In this document: positions 17,248 through 25,922 of the stretch, piece after piece | Numbering within the stretch: the first letter of the stretch is position 1 | Layout: the number at the start of each line of letters is the position of its first letter | Assembly (NCBI RefSeq): GCF_009720865.1 | Contig: NZ_WNLA01000031.1 | Coordinates: 1 to 52,687 of the forward strand | DNA from: Pseudoduganella ginsengisoli | GTDB taxonomy: Bacteria; Pseudomonadota; Gammaproteobacteria; Burkholderiales; Burkholderiaceae_D | Direction: 5' to 3' | Length of the DNA: 52,687 nucleotides | Position numbers and translations under genes: made by a program | The notes under the pieces: generated by a model | Database searches by the model: none | What the model was told of the DNA's origin: nothing | What the model saw: only the letters and a program-made list of their open reading frames with translations

Positions 17248-18170
17248 TGAGCTGGTCCGACCTGGCAATGAACGGCCGCATCCTGATCGTCGACGATGCG
17301 ATGGAAAATATCCAGATCCTGCACCACGCGCTGCGCGACGAACACGATGTGCTGTTCGCCCTGAACGGTGAAAAAGCGCTGCAAATTGCGCACAACCAGT
17401 TGCCTGACCTGATCTTGCTCGATGCTGTCATGCCCGGGATGGATGGCTATGAAGTGTGCGCCGCGCTGCGTGCATCAAGCGCCGTGCGCGATATCCCCGT
17501 GATCTTCGTGACGGCGCTGACGCATCCGGAAGATGAAACCCGCGCGCTGGAAGCCGGCGCCGTGGACTTCATCAGCAAGCCGTTCAACTCGGCCGTGGTG
17601 CGGGCCCGCGTGCGTACGCAGCTGACCATCAAGCGCCAGGCCGACGCCATGCGGGAATTGACGCTGACGGACGTGCTGACGGGGGTGGCGAACCGCCGCA
17701 GCTTCAATGAAGCGATGGACAATGAATGGCGCCGCTGTGCGCGGGCGGAACAGCCGCTGGCGGCCATCATGATCGACATCGACCACTTCAAGAATTACAA
17801 CGATGCCTACGGCCACCAGGCAGGCGACCATTGCCTGCAGCAGGTGGCATCCGCGATGAAGCGCTGCGCCGGCCGTCCGCCGGACTTGCTGGCCCGTTAT
17901 GGCGGCGAAGAATTCATCATCCTGCTGCCGGCCGTGGGCCTGGACGGCGCGGAAGTCGTGGCCAAGCGCCTGCTGGAAGAAGTACGCAGCCTGAATTTGC
18001 CGCACTGCGCATCGTCCGTATCGGACCAGGTGACGGTGTCGCTGGGCGTGGCGGCGATACAGCCCAGCGACGACAATGACCCGGAAGCGCTGATCCGCGC
18101 CGCCGATGCCTTGCTGTACCGGGCCAAGGAAACGGGACGCAACCGCTATTGCATCGGCAACGGTAGTTAA
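17247..18170 (+). CDS. Response regulator diguanylate cyclase (REC-GGDEF)
   Basis: A 307-residue cytoplasmic protein. The REC domain (about 10-125) has phospho-acceptor Asp59 in LLDAVMPGMDG, and the C-terminal GGDEF domain has an intact active site GGEEF (219-223) and an inhibitory I-site RPPD (210-213). It should make cyclic di-GMP when phosphorylated and show product inhibition. Its ATG overlaps the stop of the hybrid kinase (TAATG), which makes the kinase the natural phosphodonor. Cyclic di-GMP could feed the MshEN-type ATPase at the start of the window, but that link is inference. Confidence 0.93.
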   Translation: MSWSDLAMNGRILIVDDAMENIQILHHALRDEHDVLFALNGEKALQIAHNQLPDLILLDAVMPGMDGYEVCAALRASSAVRDIPVIFVTALTHPEDETRALEAGAVDFISKPFNSAVVRARVRTQLTIKRQADAMRELTLTDVLTGVANRRSFNEAMDNEWRRCARAEQPLAAIMIDIDHFKNYNDAYGHQAGDHCLQQVASAMKRCAGRPPDLLARYGGEEFIILLPAVGLDGAEVVAKRLLEEVRSLNLPHCASSVSDQVTVSLGVAAIQPSDDNDPEALIRAADALLYRAKETGRNRYCIGNGS

Positions 18171-18174
18171 GGCC

Positions 18175-18192
18175 GGGCGGTTGAAACCGCCC
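18175..18192 (+). terminator. Short GC-rich hairpin after the REC-GGDEF gene
   Basis: GGGCGGTTGAAACCGCCC: an uninterrupted stem of at least 7 bp with a TGAA loop, 4 bases past the stop. No T-run follows, so this is a weak or factor-dependent terminator candidate. Confidence 0.45.
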
Positions 18193-18212
18193 AATCCGTG
18201 CATTGCCAACGT

Positions 18213-18218
18213 TATAAT
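18213..18218 (+). promoter_or_regulatory. Perfect TATAAT -10 box upstream of the 47-residue ORF and rodA
   Basis: A consensus -10 hexamer sits 25 bases before the small ORF's ATG. No good -35 is seen at 16-18 bases upstream (CCCAAT at 17). Confidence 0.45.
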
Positions 18219-18243
18219 GATGGCTGATTAACCTGTATCAGCC

Positions 18244-18387
18244 ATGCATACTCCCACTCCGCCTTCTTCCGATGCCGCCGCTGCCGACGCTGCGCGTTTC
18301 CGCCGCCGCCTTTATATATTGGGCGCCATCGCCCTGGCCGGCCTTGCCGCGCTGACGGCGCGTCTGGTGTGGCTGCAAGCTTTCTGA
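18244..18387 (+). CDS. 47-residue single-pass membrane ORF upstream of rodA
   Basis: MHTPTPPSSD... has a short cytoplasmic N-terminus, an RFRRRL basic patch, one transmembrane helix (LYILGAIALAGLAALTARLV) and the end WLQAF. The RLVWLQ ending resembles the N-terminal anchor of class B penicillin-binding proteins such as PBP2 (MrdA), the usual genomic partner of RodA, but no transpeptidase domain follows. Codons look coding-like and a TATAAT lies 25 bases upstream; there is no strong ribosome binding site. It ends 12 bases before rodA. It could be a real small protein, a leader ORF for rodA, or a remnant of mrdA. Confidence 0.45.
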   Translation: MHTPTPPSSDAAAADAARFRRRLYILGAIALAGLAALTARLVWLQAF

Positions 18388-18399
18388 CTTTTTCACTGC

Positions 18400-19497
18400 A
18401 TGACATCCGTTCCATTGTGGCGCCGCGTGCGCCCGTTCCTGGCTATTGATGCCCGCCTTGCGCTGCTGGTCGGCCTGCTGCTGGCCGCCGGCCTCGGTAC
18501 GCTATATTCCGCCGCGCTGGACTTCCCCGGCCGTTTCGAGCTGCAGCTGCGCAACGTGGTGATTGCCCTGTCGCTGATGTGGGCGGCCGCCAATATTCCC
18601 CCTTCCACCCTGATGCGCTATGCGGCGCCCGTGTATGGCGCCGGCGTGGCGCTGCTGCTGGCCGTATTCCTGTTCGGCATCAGCCGCAAAGGTTCACAGC
18701 GGTGGGTGTGGATCGGCTTTGAATTCCAGCCATCGGAAATGATGAAAATCGCCATGCCGCTGATGCTGGCGTGGCTGTTCCACCAGTTTGCCGCTACCCG
18801 GCGCACGCATTTGTTCATCGTGGCCGGCGTGCTGCTGGCGATACCGGTGGGCTTGATCATGAAACAGCCGGACCTGGGCACGGGCTTGCTGGTGCTGGCG
18901 GCCGGCCTGTATGTGATTCTGCTGGCGGGCCTGTCATGGAAGGCGCTGGCGGCCATGGTGCTGGCTGGGCTGGCGGCAATTCCCATCGCGTGGCCGATGC
19001 TGCACGACTACCAGCGCAACCGCGTCCTCACGCTGCTCAATCCCGAAGCCGACCCGTTGGGCAAAGGCTTCCAGATCAAGCAGGCCGGCATTGCCATCGG
19101 CTCCGGCGGCATGGCGGGCAAAGGCTGGCTGGAAGGCACGCAAGGCCACCTGGGCTTCGTGCCGGAACGGTCGACGGATTTTATCTTTTCCGTGTTTGCC
19201 GAAGAATTCGGCCTGGCGGGCAACCTGGTGCTGCTGGTGCTGTATGCGCTGCTGATCGTGCGTGGCCTGCAAATCGCTGCTGCCGCGCCGACCGTATTTT
19301 CCCGCCTGCTGGCCGGCGCCATCACGGGGATATTCTTCACGTATGCATTCGTCAACCTGGGCATGGTGAGCGGCATCATGCCGGTGGTCGGCGTGCCGCT
19401 GCCCTTCTTCAGCTATGGCGGCACGGCCCTGATGACGCTGGGAACAGGCTGCGGCATGCTGATGAGCATACGCCGCGCCTCCCTGCTGGTACGGTAG
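18400..19497 (+). CDS. rodA: Peptidoglycan glycosyltransferase RodA (SEDS family)
   Basis: A 365-residue polytopic protein of about ten membrane segments with SEDS signatures: GSQRWVWIGFEFQPSEMMKIAMPL, the loop KQPDLGTG containing the catalytic-type Asp, RNRVLTLLNPEADPLGKGFQIKQ, and the C-terminal PVVGVPLPFFSYGGTALM. RodA polymerises lipid II in the elongasome together with PBP2. Usually it sits next to mrdA and mreBCD; here it stands apart, with only the 47-residue ORF upstream. No clear Shine-Dalgarno precedes its ATG, so coupling to the small ORF is plausible. It converges with the PstS-like gene 9 bases downstream. Confidence 0.93.
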   Translation: MTSVPLWRRVRPFLAIDARLALLVGLLLAAGLGTLYSAALDFPGRFELQLRNVVIALSLMWAAANIPPSTLMRYAAPVYGAGVALLLAVFLFGISRKGSQRWVWIGFEFQPSEMMKIAMPLMLAWLFHQFAATRRTHLFIVAGVLLAIPVGLIMKQPDLGTGLLVLAAGLYVILLAGLSWKALAAMVLAGLAAIPIAWPMLHDYQRNRVLTLLNPEADPLGKGFQIKQAGIAIGSGGMAGKGWLEGTQGHLGFVPERSTDFIFSVFAEEFGLAGNLVLLVLYALLIVRGLQIAAAAPTVFSRLLAGAITGIFFTYAFVNLGMVSGIMPVVGVPLPFFSYGGTALMTLGTGCGMLMSIRRASLLVR

Positions 19498-19506
19498 GTA
19501 CGGCCG

Positions 19507-19941
19507 TTACTGCACCGTCAGGATCACCTTGACGCTGTCGTCGGCAGCGGATTTTTCAATGTAGCCGATTGCATTGACATCCGCCGCCACGGCTTTTTTT
19601 ACTTCCGCACTGCTGGCATATTCCTTGGGCGCGTTGCCCTTGCCGGTAAATACCAGCTTGGACCACGCCGCCTTCACTTGTGAAATATCCTTGCCCAGCA
19701 CCTTTTGGCTGAATTCATTGCGCAGCGGCCCTTCCGTATGTTCGACCGGCGTGAATAGCGCCGATTTGCCGACAAAGAATTGCGCAGCCTGTTCGCTGAA
19801 CATGCGCGTCGCGGGATTCTTGGGATTGACGATGACGACGATTTCCGCCGCCGTGGCCGATGCCGCCACACCGGCCAGCACGCCCGACGCCACCGCCAGC
19901 TTCAGCCCCTGCTTCACTGCCTGCTTCAAAGACCTGGTCAT
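19507..19941 (-). CDS. PstS-like periplasmic substrate-binding domain protein (short type)
   Basis: A 144-residue secreted protein: Sec signal ending near ASATAA, then IVVIVNPKNPATRMFSEQAAQFFVGKSALF, a middle segment with FSQKVLGKDISQVKAAWSKLVFTGKG, and AIGYIEKSA near the end. This is the pattern of short phosphate-ABC-type binding proteins (about 140 residues, one domain), not a truncated PstS. No Pst permease or ATPase is nearby; the neighbour is a porin gene 9 bases upstream, with which it shares an operon. GGAG precedes the ATG. Ligand unknown. Confidence 0.8.
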   Translation of the reverse strand: MTRSLKQAVKQGLKLAVASGVLAGVAASATAAEIVVIVNPKNPATRMFSEQAAQFFVGKSALFTPVEHTEGPLRNEFSQKVLGKDISQVKAAWSKLVFTGKGNAPKEYASSAEVKKAVAADVNAIGYIEKSAADDSVKVILTVQ

Positions 19942-19950
19942 GGCAGTCTC

Positions 19951-21144
19951 CTAGAACACGAAGTCGATGCCGGCGGCATACACGTTCACCGGCCCCGTGA
20001 ACCCTGGCGCGGGCTTGATGAACGCACCGGCGCCATCTTTCGGCGTGATGCGGTCCCACTGCACTTTGAGCGCCATGGAATCGCGGAAGTCCCAGCGCAC
20101 GCCCACCGCGTTGGACTTCTGGATCGCGGCGCGGATAGCGCCGTTGACGGCCGCCGTCAACGGCGCGGCAGGCCCGGTGGTGGGCATGCCCGGCATGGTG
20201 CGGATCGACTTTTGATCGATATTGCCGTGGTAGTAGTACGGCAGCACTTTGCCAAAGCGGTAGCCGCCCATCAGGTACCACGAATTGGTTTGCATCACGA
20301 GCCGCGTATCGGTGCGCCGCATGGCATATTCACCCTGCAGCACAATGTTTTTCCAGTCCATGGTGCCGCCAAACGACGTGAAGCTGCCGTCCACGTCGGA
20401 AATTCTCAGCTGGTCCGCCACGGCAGTGAAGCCGGACGCCCGCAGCGTATTGCCCAGCCCCGTCAGCGCCGCGCTGCCGGTGATGGAAAACTTCGCGTTG
20501 GCCCGGCCGAAGCGCAGCGTGAATGGGCCGTTTTCCGCCACCACGTGCAGCGACAGCAAGGGGTGGTATTCAATGTAATTGCCGACCAGCTTTTGCTTCG
20601 TATGGCCGCCGCCGAACTGCACGGTCAAGGTCGTATCGCCAAACGACGGCTGCCAAACGACGTCCGCGCCATCGTAATAATCGCCGCTGACCTGGCGGTA
20701 CACTTCGGCCGGCGGCCGGATCATCGTATTGGCATAGCCGACCTGGCGGAAGTCGGAAATCATGTACACGGGTGTGCCGATGCGCCCGACCCGGAAATTC
20801 AAGTCATCGGTGGCTTTCCATTTGGCGAATGCCCACGCCAGTTCCGCGCCTACGTCGTCGACGGGATTCTTGCGCACCAGACCTTGTACCGTGAAGGACA
20901 GGCTGTCTGTGGCTTTGGCGGTCGCCTGCAGGCCAAAGTTGGAATCGACGCCGGTGCGCCAGTCTTTCTTGGCGCCCACCGCCTGGTTGGGCCGGATGAA
21001 TTCCGCCTGGTCGGTATCGGTGCGGGTGGCGGCCAGTGTGCCGAAACCGCTGAGTGTCACGGCAGGCCAGTCTGCCGCATAAATGGTGGGGGTGTAGACC
21101 GCGCCGGCCAGCGCAGCGCTTAACAGGGTCAGTCGAAATCGCAT
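19951..21144 (-). CDS. Outer-membrane porin-like beta-barrel protein
   Basis: A 397-residue protein with signal peptide MRFRLTLLSAALAGAVYTPTIYA, alternating amphipathic strands through the whole length (for example GFGTLAATRTDTD, LNFRVGRIGTPVY, YLMGGYRFGKVLPYYYH) and a terminal aromatic residue in AAGIDFVF, as recognised by the Bam machinery. Start ATG 21144 has AGGGAG six bases upstream; the ORF continues 17 codons further without a usable site. It is transcribed ahead of the PstS-like gene, suggesting uptake or sensing of an anion or other small solute. Substrate cannot be read from the sequence. Confidence 0.83.
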   Translation of the reverse strand: MRFRLTLLSAALAGAVYTPTIYAADWPAVTLSGFGTLAATRTDTDQAEFIRPNQAVGAKKDWRTGVDSNFGLQATAKATDSLSFTVQGLVRKNPVDDVGAELAWAFAKWKATDDLNFRVGRIGTPVYMISDFRQVGYANTMIRPPAEVYRQVSGDYYDGADVVWQPSFGDTTLTVQFGGGHTKQKLVGNYIEYHPLLSLHVVAENGPFTLRFGRANAKFSITGSAALTGLGNTLRASGFTAVADQLRISDVDGSFTSFGGTMDWKNIVLQGEYAMRRTDTRLVMQTNSWYLMGGYRFGKVLPYYYHGNIDQKSIRTMPGMPTTGPAAPLTAAVNGAIRAAIQKSNAVGVRWDFRDSMALKVQWDRITPKDGAGAFIKPAPGFTGPVNVYAAGIDFVF

Positions 21145-21346
21145 GCAGTCTCCCTTTCGATGTCCATCGGTGCACGGGGCAAGGCCCTGCCACAAACGCT
21201 GTGTGGATCAGGAAGCCTTGATACCAGTGTGGGCGACCGCCTTCAAACTGTCAGTATCCGATTGGCGGGTTTTGACAAATTGCGGCATGGCTGGCTAAAA
21301 ATGTGGCAGCAGAGCAACGCCACGCACTGCCTACGCCGTCCGCGGG

Positions 21347-22045
21347 TCAGCTGCCTTGCCGTTTGAGCCAGCGTTTCAAGCCCCAGCCGCCTGCAGCCAG
21401 CAAGATTGCCGTCAACACCAGCAAGCCGATGCCGAAACCGGAGGGCTGCTTCATGGACGCGATGATGGTGTCGACAAAGCACATCATGAACACGGTGCTG
21501 GGCGTCATGCCGATGGCCGTGCCCAGCAATAAGTCGCGCAAGCGGATATGGCTGGCGCCGGCCACCATGTTTACGATGGGGAATGGCGCCACCGGCACCA
21601 GCCGGATCAGCACGATGGCCAGCAAGCCCCGCTCGCCCAGGCGCTGGCTGACCAGGTTGATGCGCGGCCCCGCCAGCCTGGCCACGGCTTCGCGGCCCAG
21701 CAGCATGCCGGCGCCATAGCTGAGCGATGAGCCGATCAACGCACCCGGCAGCGCCACGGCAAAGCCGCCCCACGGCCCGAACGCCACGATGGCCACCAGT
21801 GTCAGGAATGTCAGCGGTACGGCGGTGGCCACGGCAACGGCAAAACCGGCAATGGCGGCCGGAATCCCGAATGACTGGCCAACGCCGCGCAGCCCGGCCA
21901 CGATGGTATCGAGGTCCAGCATGGATTTCATGGGCGACCACGCCCAGCCGGCCGCCAGCGCCAGCAGCAGCGCAATGGCCGCACCCAGCGCCATCAGGCG
22001 GCGGCGCAGCGCCTTGTCGGACTGGCCGCCTGCCTCACGCTGCAT
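21347..22045 (-). CDS. TVP38/TMEM64 (DedA-like, VTT domain) membrane protein
   Basis: A 232-residue protein with about six hydrophobic segments and the VTT-domain core: FGPWGGFAVALPGALIGSSLSYGAGMLLGR, then LVPVAPFPIVNMVAGASHI and LGTAIGMTPSTVFMMCFVD. DedA/VTT proteins act in lipid flipping or scrambling and in membrane-potential maintenance (known of the family). It starts 11 bases inside the end of the NRPS gene (same strand), so it is translated as the third gene of that unit. The Arg in the RLVPV loop typical of the family is present. Confidence 0.88.
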   Translation of the reverse strand: MQREAGGQSDKALRRRLMALGAAIALLLALAAGWAWSPMKSMLDLDTIVAGLRGVGQSFGIPAAIAGFAVAVATAVPLTFLTLVAIVAFGPWGGFAVALPGALIGSSLSYGAGMLLGREAVARLAGPRINLVSQRLGERGLLAIVLIRLVPVAPFPIVNMVAGASHIRLRDLLLGTAIGMTPSTVFMMCFVDTIIASMKQPSGFGIGLLVLTAILLAAGGWGLKRWLKRQGS

Positions 22046-25000
22046 GGCGCTCGTCCATGATGGCGTTCAGGGTGGCGGCCAGTTCATTGATGTTGTTGCT
22101 CTCGAAAATAGAGCCGTGCATGCCGGGCACGCGCCGTTCCGACAGGCGGTCCTTCAGCAGGCGGCGCCATTTGCCAAAGAACAGCCGGTCCCAGTTGGCC
22201 AGGCCGGACGAACGCACCAGGCACGTGTGGCCATCGAATTCGCGCGGCTGGAAGCCGCGCAGCGCCATCACTTGCGCCACCAGGCCCGGATCGCCCACCA
22301 GGCCGCCCAGACGGCGCCCGTTCAGGCTCAATTCCTGGATCCGCAGCGTGCGCACCAGCCACCCCAGCGCGCGCCACGAGCCCACGCCGCCCACGATGGA
22401 ACGGGGGTGGATGGTATCGAGCAGCACCAGCATGCGCACCGGCGCCCCGCTGCTTTTCAACAGGCGGGCGGTTTCCAGCGCAGCCACGCCGCCCACAGAA
22501 AATCCCGCCATGATGCCCGGTTCCCGGCCCTGTGCGACGATGCAGTTGACGTACAGTTCCGCCAGGCTGGCGACGTCTTTCAGCTGATTATCCATTGGTG
22601 GCTGCAGCATGTAGACGTCATAGGTATCCGACACCAGCCTGGCCAGTTCCGTAAAACGCAGCAAGTCGCCATGTCCGGACGCGGCCAGGTATAGCGGCGT
22701 GCGGCCATTTTCCGGCGACAGCGACAGGATCATGTCGGGCGGCGTGATCTTCTTGCCCAGCGCAATGGCCAGCCGCTCGATGGTCGGGTGTTCCGTCAGC
22801 GTGTACATCGGCACCGAACAGCCAAGGCGGCTGTCGATGGCCGATAGAATCGCGACGGCGGCCAGCGAGTCGCCGCCAATGTCGAAGAAGTTGTCGTGGA
22901 TACCGATCGGCCGCGCCGACAGCGCGCTTTCCCAGATCGCCACCAGTTCCCGTTCCAGCGCCGTGCCCGGAGGCCGCGCCGGTTCCGCCAGCGAACCTGG
23001 CTGCTGCAACGGCAACGCATCGTAATCGATCTTGCCGACCGTGCTTTCCGCCAGCCGTGGCAGCACGCAGATGGCGCTGGGGATCATGTAGTCGGGCAGG
23101 CGCTGGCGCAGTACGGACTGCAAACGCTGCGCCGTCACGTGGTCGGCTGCACCGACCCATGCGTGGATTTGCGGCTTGCCGCCCAGTTCCACCAGCCGCG
23201 CCGCCGCCTGCGACACGCCGTTGACTTGCAGGCACGCCGCCTCGATTTCACCCAGCTCGATGCGGTAGCCGCGCAATTTCACTTGCCGGTCCAGCCGCCC
23301 GACGAAGTGCAGGTTGCCTTCCACGCCCAGCCAGCCACGGTCGCCCGTCTTGTACATGCGGGCGCCGGGCTGGAACGGGTCGTCGAGGAAGACAGCGGCG
23401 TCGAGTTCCGGCCGGTGCAGGTAGCCACGCGCCAGCGTGTCGCCGCCGATGTAGATTTCACCCGGTATGCCCAGCGGCATGGGACGCAATTGCGAATCGA
23501 GCACATAAATGCGGGTATCGTCGATCGGACGGCCGATCGGCAAAGGCGTATCGTCGCCCGATCCCTGGCACTCCCACGCGGTGGCAAAGATCGACGCTTC
23601 CGTCGGGCCATAGACGTTGAACAGCCGCGCGCCCGTCTCGTTGACGAAGCGCCGCGCCAGCGCCGGCGACAGTACTTCGCCGCCACAGCAGGCCACGCGC
23701 AATTTCAAGCCCTGCACGCCGGCGCAGCCATCCAGGTAGCGCTGCAACGTGGTGGGCACGAACGCGATGAACGTCACGCCGTGGCGGGCCGCAAAGGCCG
23801 GCAGCGTTTCCGGCAGCAGGCGGCCCGGCGGCGGCAATGCCACCCTGCCGCCGTTAATCAGCGGCAGCAGCAATTCGATCAGCGACGGGTCGAACGTGTA
23901 TTGCGTCGACTGCCCGGAACAGTCGCGCCAGTCCACGCCATACGCGCGCGACAGCCACGCCAGGCGGCGCGACAGCACAGCATGTTCGACCATCACGCCT
24001 TTCGGACGTCCCGTGGAGCCGGACGTAAACAGCACATACGCCAAATCGCGCGGCGCAGGCTTGGCCGTCAGCGGCGGCAAAGGCGCTTCCGACACATCCG
24101 ACAGCGGTTCATTCCACCGCACGCGCACGATATTCGGATGCAGCTGGCCCAGGCGGCCGCCGGCTGCGGGATCGATCATCAATGCACAGGCGCGGCTTTG
24201 TTCCAGGATATCGGCCAGCCGTTCCAGCGGCGCATCGGGATCCAGCGGCAGGAACGCGGCGCCAGTCTTGGAAATCGCCAGCATTGCCACCACCATCGAG
24301 CAGGTGCGGGCCATCGCCATGGCCACCACCTTGTCGCGGCCGGCGCCCTGCGCCACCAGGCGCTGCGCCAGCATGGTGGCGCGCCGGTTCAGCGTGGCGT
24401 AATCTGTCTCGCCTTCATCCCACACGACGGCCGGCGCTTCCGGCCGCAGCGCCACCTGGTGTTCGAACAGGGTAATGAATGGCGGCGGATATTCATGCGT
24501 CGCGATATCGCGGTGCAAACCATACAGCACGGCCCACTGTTCTTCGCTGGGCACGATCGACAATTGCGCAATGCCCGACTCCGGATGCGCGCGCATCGCT
24601 TCCACCAGGTGCCACAGGCGGCGGCCCAGCAATTCCGGCTCTCCCTGCGCAAAGCACGCTTCGCTAGCGTCGAGCACCAGCTCCAGGTCTTCACCGGGAT
24701 GGAAGTCGCACACGGTGACGCCCAGCGGATAGCGGGCCGAACCCGAAAACAGCTGGCGCGCATCGACCAGCGGCGTATCGCCGAACGCCAGCGAGTAATC
24801 CTGCCGCTCGAACGACAGGAAAATATCCAGCAAGCCATCGCGGCCCTGGCGGATGACTTCCAGCTCGCGGCCCAGGTCCGACAGCGGGTAGCGCGCATGG
24901 CGCAGCGCGCCGCGCATGGCGATGCGCGTGGCGCCCAGCAATTCATCGACGCGCATGTCCGGGTGCACGGCGACTTTGACCGCCAGCACACCGGCAAACA

Positions 25001-25922
25001 TGCCCAGCGTGGATTTATACGCGCGGCCCGAACGGTTCAGGCTCGGTACGCCGATCACCACTTCCTGCACGTTATTGACGCGGGAAAAATACAGCGCCAG
25101 CGCGGCCAGCACATAGTTAAACACAGTCAGCCCGGCGCCGGCGGCCTGCTGTTCGACCCGCTCATAATCCGCGCGGGGAATGCGCTGCTCGACAAGGCGC
25201 GACTGCGGCAACTGGCCCGCGTGCATGCCTTCGTAATCGTAGCGGCGCTCGATCAGCGGCGCCGGCACTTCCGGCACTTGCGTGCGCCAGTACACGGCAT
25301 CGTCCTGATAGGCGGGCGAATCGCGGTACGCATGGGATTCCGCAATGAATTTGCGGTAGCCCGGCGCATCCGTTGGCGGGCAAATGACGGACAAGGCCAG
25401 CGCGTTGTAGATTTCACTCCAGCGCTTCATCACTTGCGTGGTGCCCCAGCCATCCATGATCAAATGGTGGAACTGGATCGTCAGCCCATACAGGTCATCG
25501 CTGCCGCGCAGCAAAGTAAAACGCCATGGCGGCGTGCCGTCCAGTACGAACGGTTCGCGGATGCGGGCCGACCACCACTGGCGCATGGCTTTGCGCGGAT
25601 CCAGGCTGGCGGACAAGTCCACCACTTCCAGGTCCCGTTCAAACGCCGGCAGCAGCACTTGCCGTCCGTTTGAATCCGGCGCCAGGCGCAAGGCTTCGCT
25701 TTCCGCAACCAGGCACACGAGCGCCTGGCGGAAGCGGTTCAAGTCCAGCGGTCCTTCGAGGTAGGCGCCGCCGCCGATATTCAAATGCGGCGAAGCCGGC
25801 CAGGCACGCTGGTCCAGCCAGACTTCCCTTTGACTCAGTGACAGACGCAGCGAATCTTCAGCCGGCTGTGCGCGGCTCAACCCCTCATTGACGCGCGGCC
25901 TGATAGAACTGGATGCGTCCAT
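22035..25922 (-). CDS. Single-module non-ribosomal peptide synthetase, C-A-T-TE
   Basis: A 1295-residue enzyme. The condensation domain (about 25-450) has active site HHLIMDG (152-158). The adenylation domain (about 490-960) has core LFTSGSTGRPKG near 630, YGPTE, YKTGDRG and the C-terminal Lys in GKIDY. The carrier domain has phosphopantetheine Ser1019 in DIGGDSL. The terminal thioesterase has Ser1142 in GFSVGG, an Asp in LLDTIHP and a His near PGMHG. A starting C domain with one module and TE predicts acylation of one amino acid (or related nucleophile) and release as an N-acyl product. The start overlaps the patatin gene by 46 bases; alternatives lack ATG. Confidence 0.93.
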   Translation of the reverse strand: MDASSSIRPRVNEGLSRAQPAEDSLRLSLSQREVWLDQRAWPASPHLNIGGGAYLEGPLDLNRFRQALVCLVAESEALRLAPDSNGRQVLLPAFERDLEVVDLSASLDPRKAMRQWWSARIREPFVLDGTPPWRFTLLRGSDDLYGLTIQFHHLIMDGWGTTQVMKRWSEIYNALALSVICPPTDAPGYRKFIAESHAYRDSPAYQDDAVYWRTQVPEVPAPLIERRYDYEGMHAGQLPQSRLVEQRIPRADYERVEQQAAGAGLTVFNYVLAALALYFSRVNNVQEVVIGVPSLNRSGRAYKSTLGMFAGVLAVKVAVHPDMRVDELLGATRIAMRGALRHARYPLSDLGRELEVIRQGRDGLLDIFLSFERQDYSLAFGDTPLVDARQLFSGSARYPLGVTVCDFHPGEDLELVLDASEACFAQGEPELLGRRLWHLVEAMRAHPESGIAQLSIVPSEEQWAVLYGLHRDIATHEYPPPFITLFEHQVALRPEAPAVVWDEGETDYATLNRRATMLAQRLVAQGAGRDKVVAMAMARTCSMVVAMLAISKTGAAFLPLDPDAPLERLADILEQSRACALMIDPAAGGRLGQLHPNIVRVRWNEPLSDVSEAPLPPLTAKPAPRDLAYVLFTSGSTGRPKGVMVEHAVLSRRLAWLSRAYGVDWRDCSGQSTQYTFDPSLIELLLPLINGGRVALPPPGRLLPETLPAFAARHGVTFIAFVPTTLQRYLDGCAGVQGLKLRVACCGGEVLSPALARRFVNETGARLFNVYGPTEASIFATAWECQGSGDDTPLPIGRPIDDTRIYVLDSQLRPMPLGIPGEIYIGGDTLARGYLHRPELDAAVFLDDPFQPGARMYKTGDRGWLGVEGNLHFVGRLDRQVKLRGYRIELGEIEAACLQVNGVSQAAARLVELGGKPQIHAWVGAADHVTAQRLQSVLRQRLPDYMIPSAICVLPRLAESTVGKIDYDALPLQQPGSLAEPARPPGTALERELVAIWESALSARPIGIHDNFFDIGGDSLAAVAILSAIDSRLGCSVPMYTLTEHPTIERLAIALGKKITPPDMILSLSPENGRTPLYLAASGHGDLLRFTELARLVSDTYDVYMLQPPMDNQLKDVASLAELYVNCIVAQGREPGIMAGFSVGGVAALETARLLKSSGAPVRMLVLLDTIHPRSIVGGVGSWRALGWLVRTLRIQELSLNGRRLGGLVGDPGLVAQVMALRGFQPREFDGHTCLVRSSGLANWDRLFFGKWRRLLKDRLSERRVPGMHGSIFESNNINELAATLNAIMDERHAA

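Noticed and set aside
19780..21123. 447-codon plus-strand ORF over the porin
   Set aside because: The minus strand encodes a signal peptide, beta-strands and terminal Phe; the plus frame has nothing.
22896..25673. 925-codon plus-strand ORF opposite the NRPS
   Set aside because: Antisense shadow of the synthetase with low-complexity Arg/His/Gln content.
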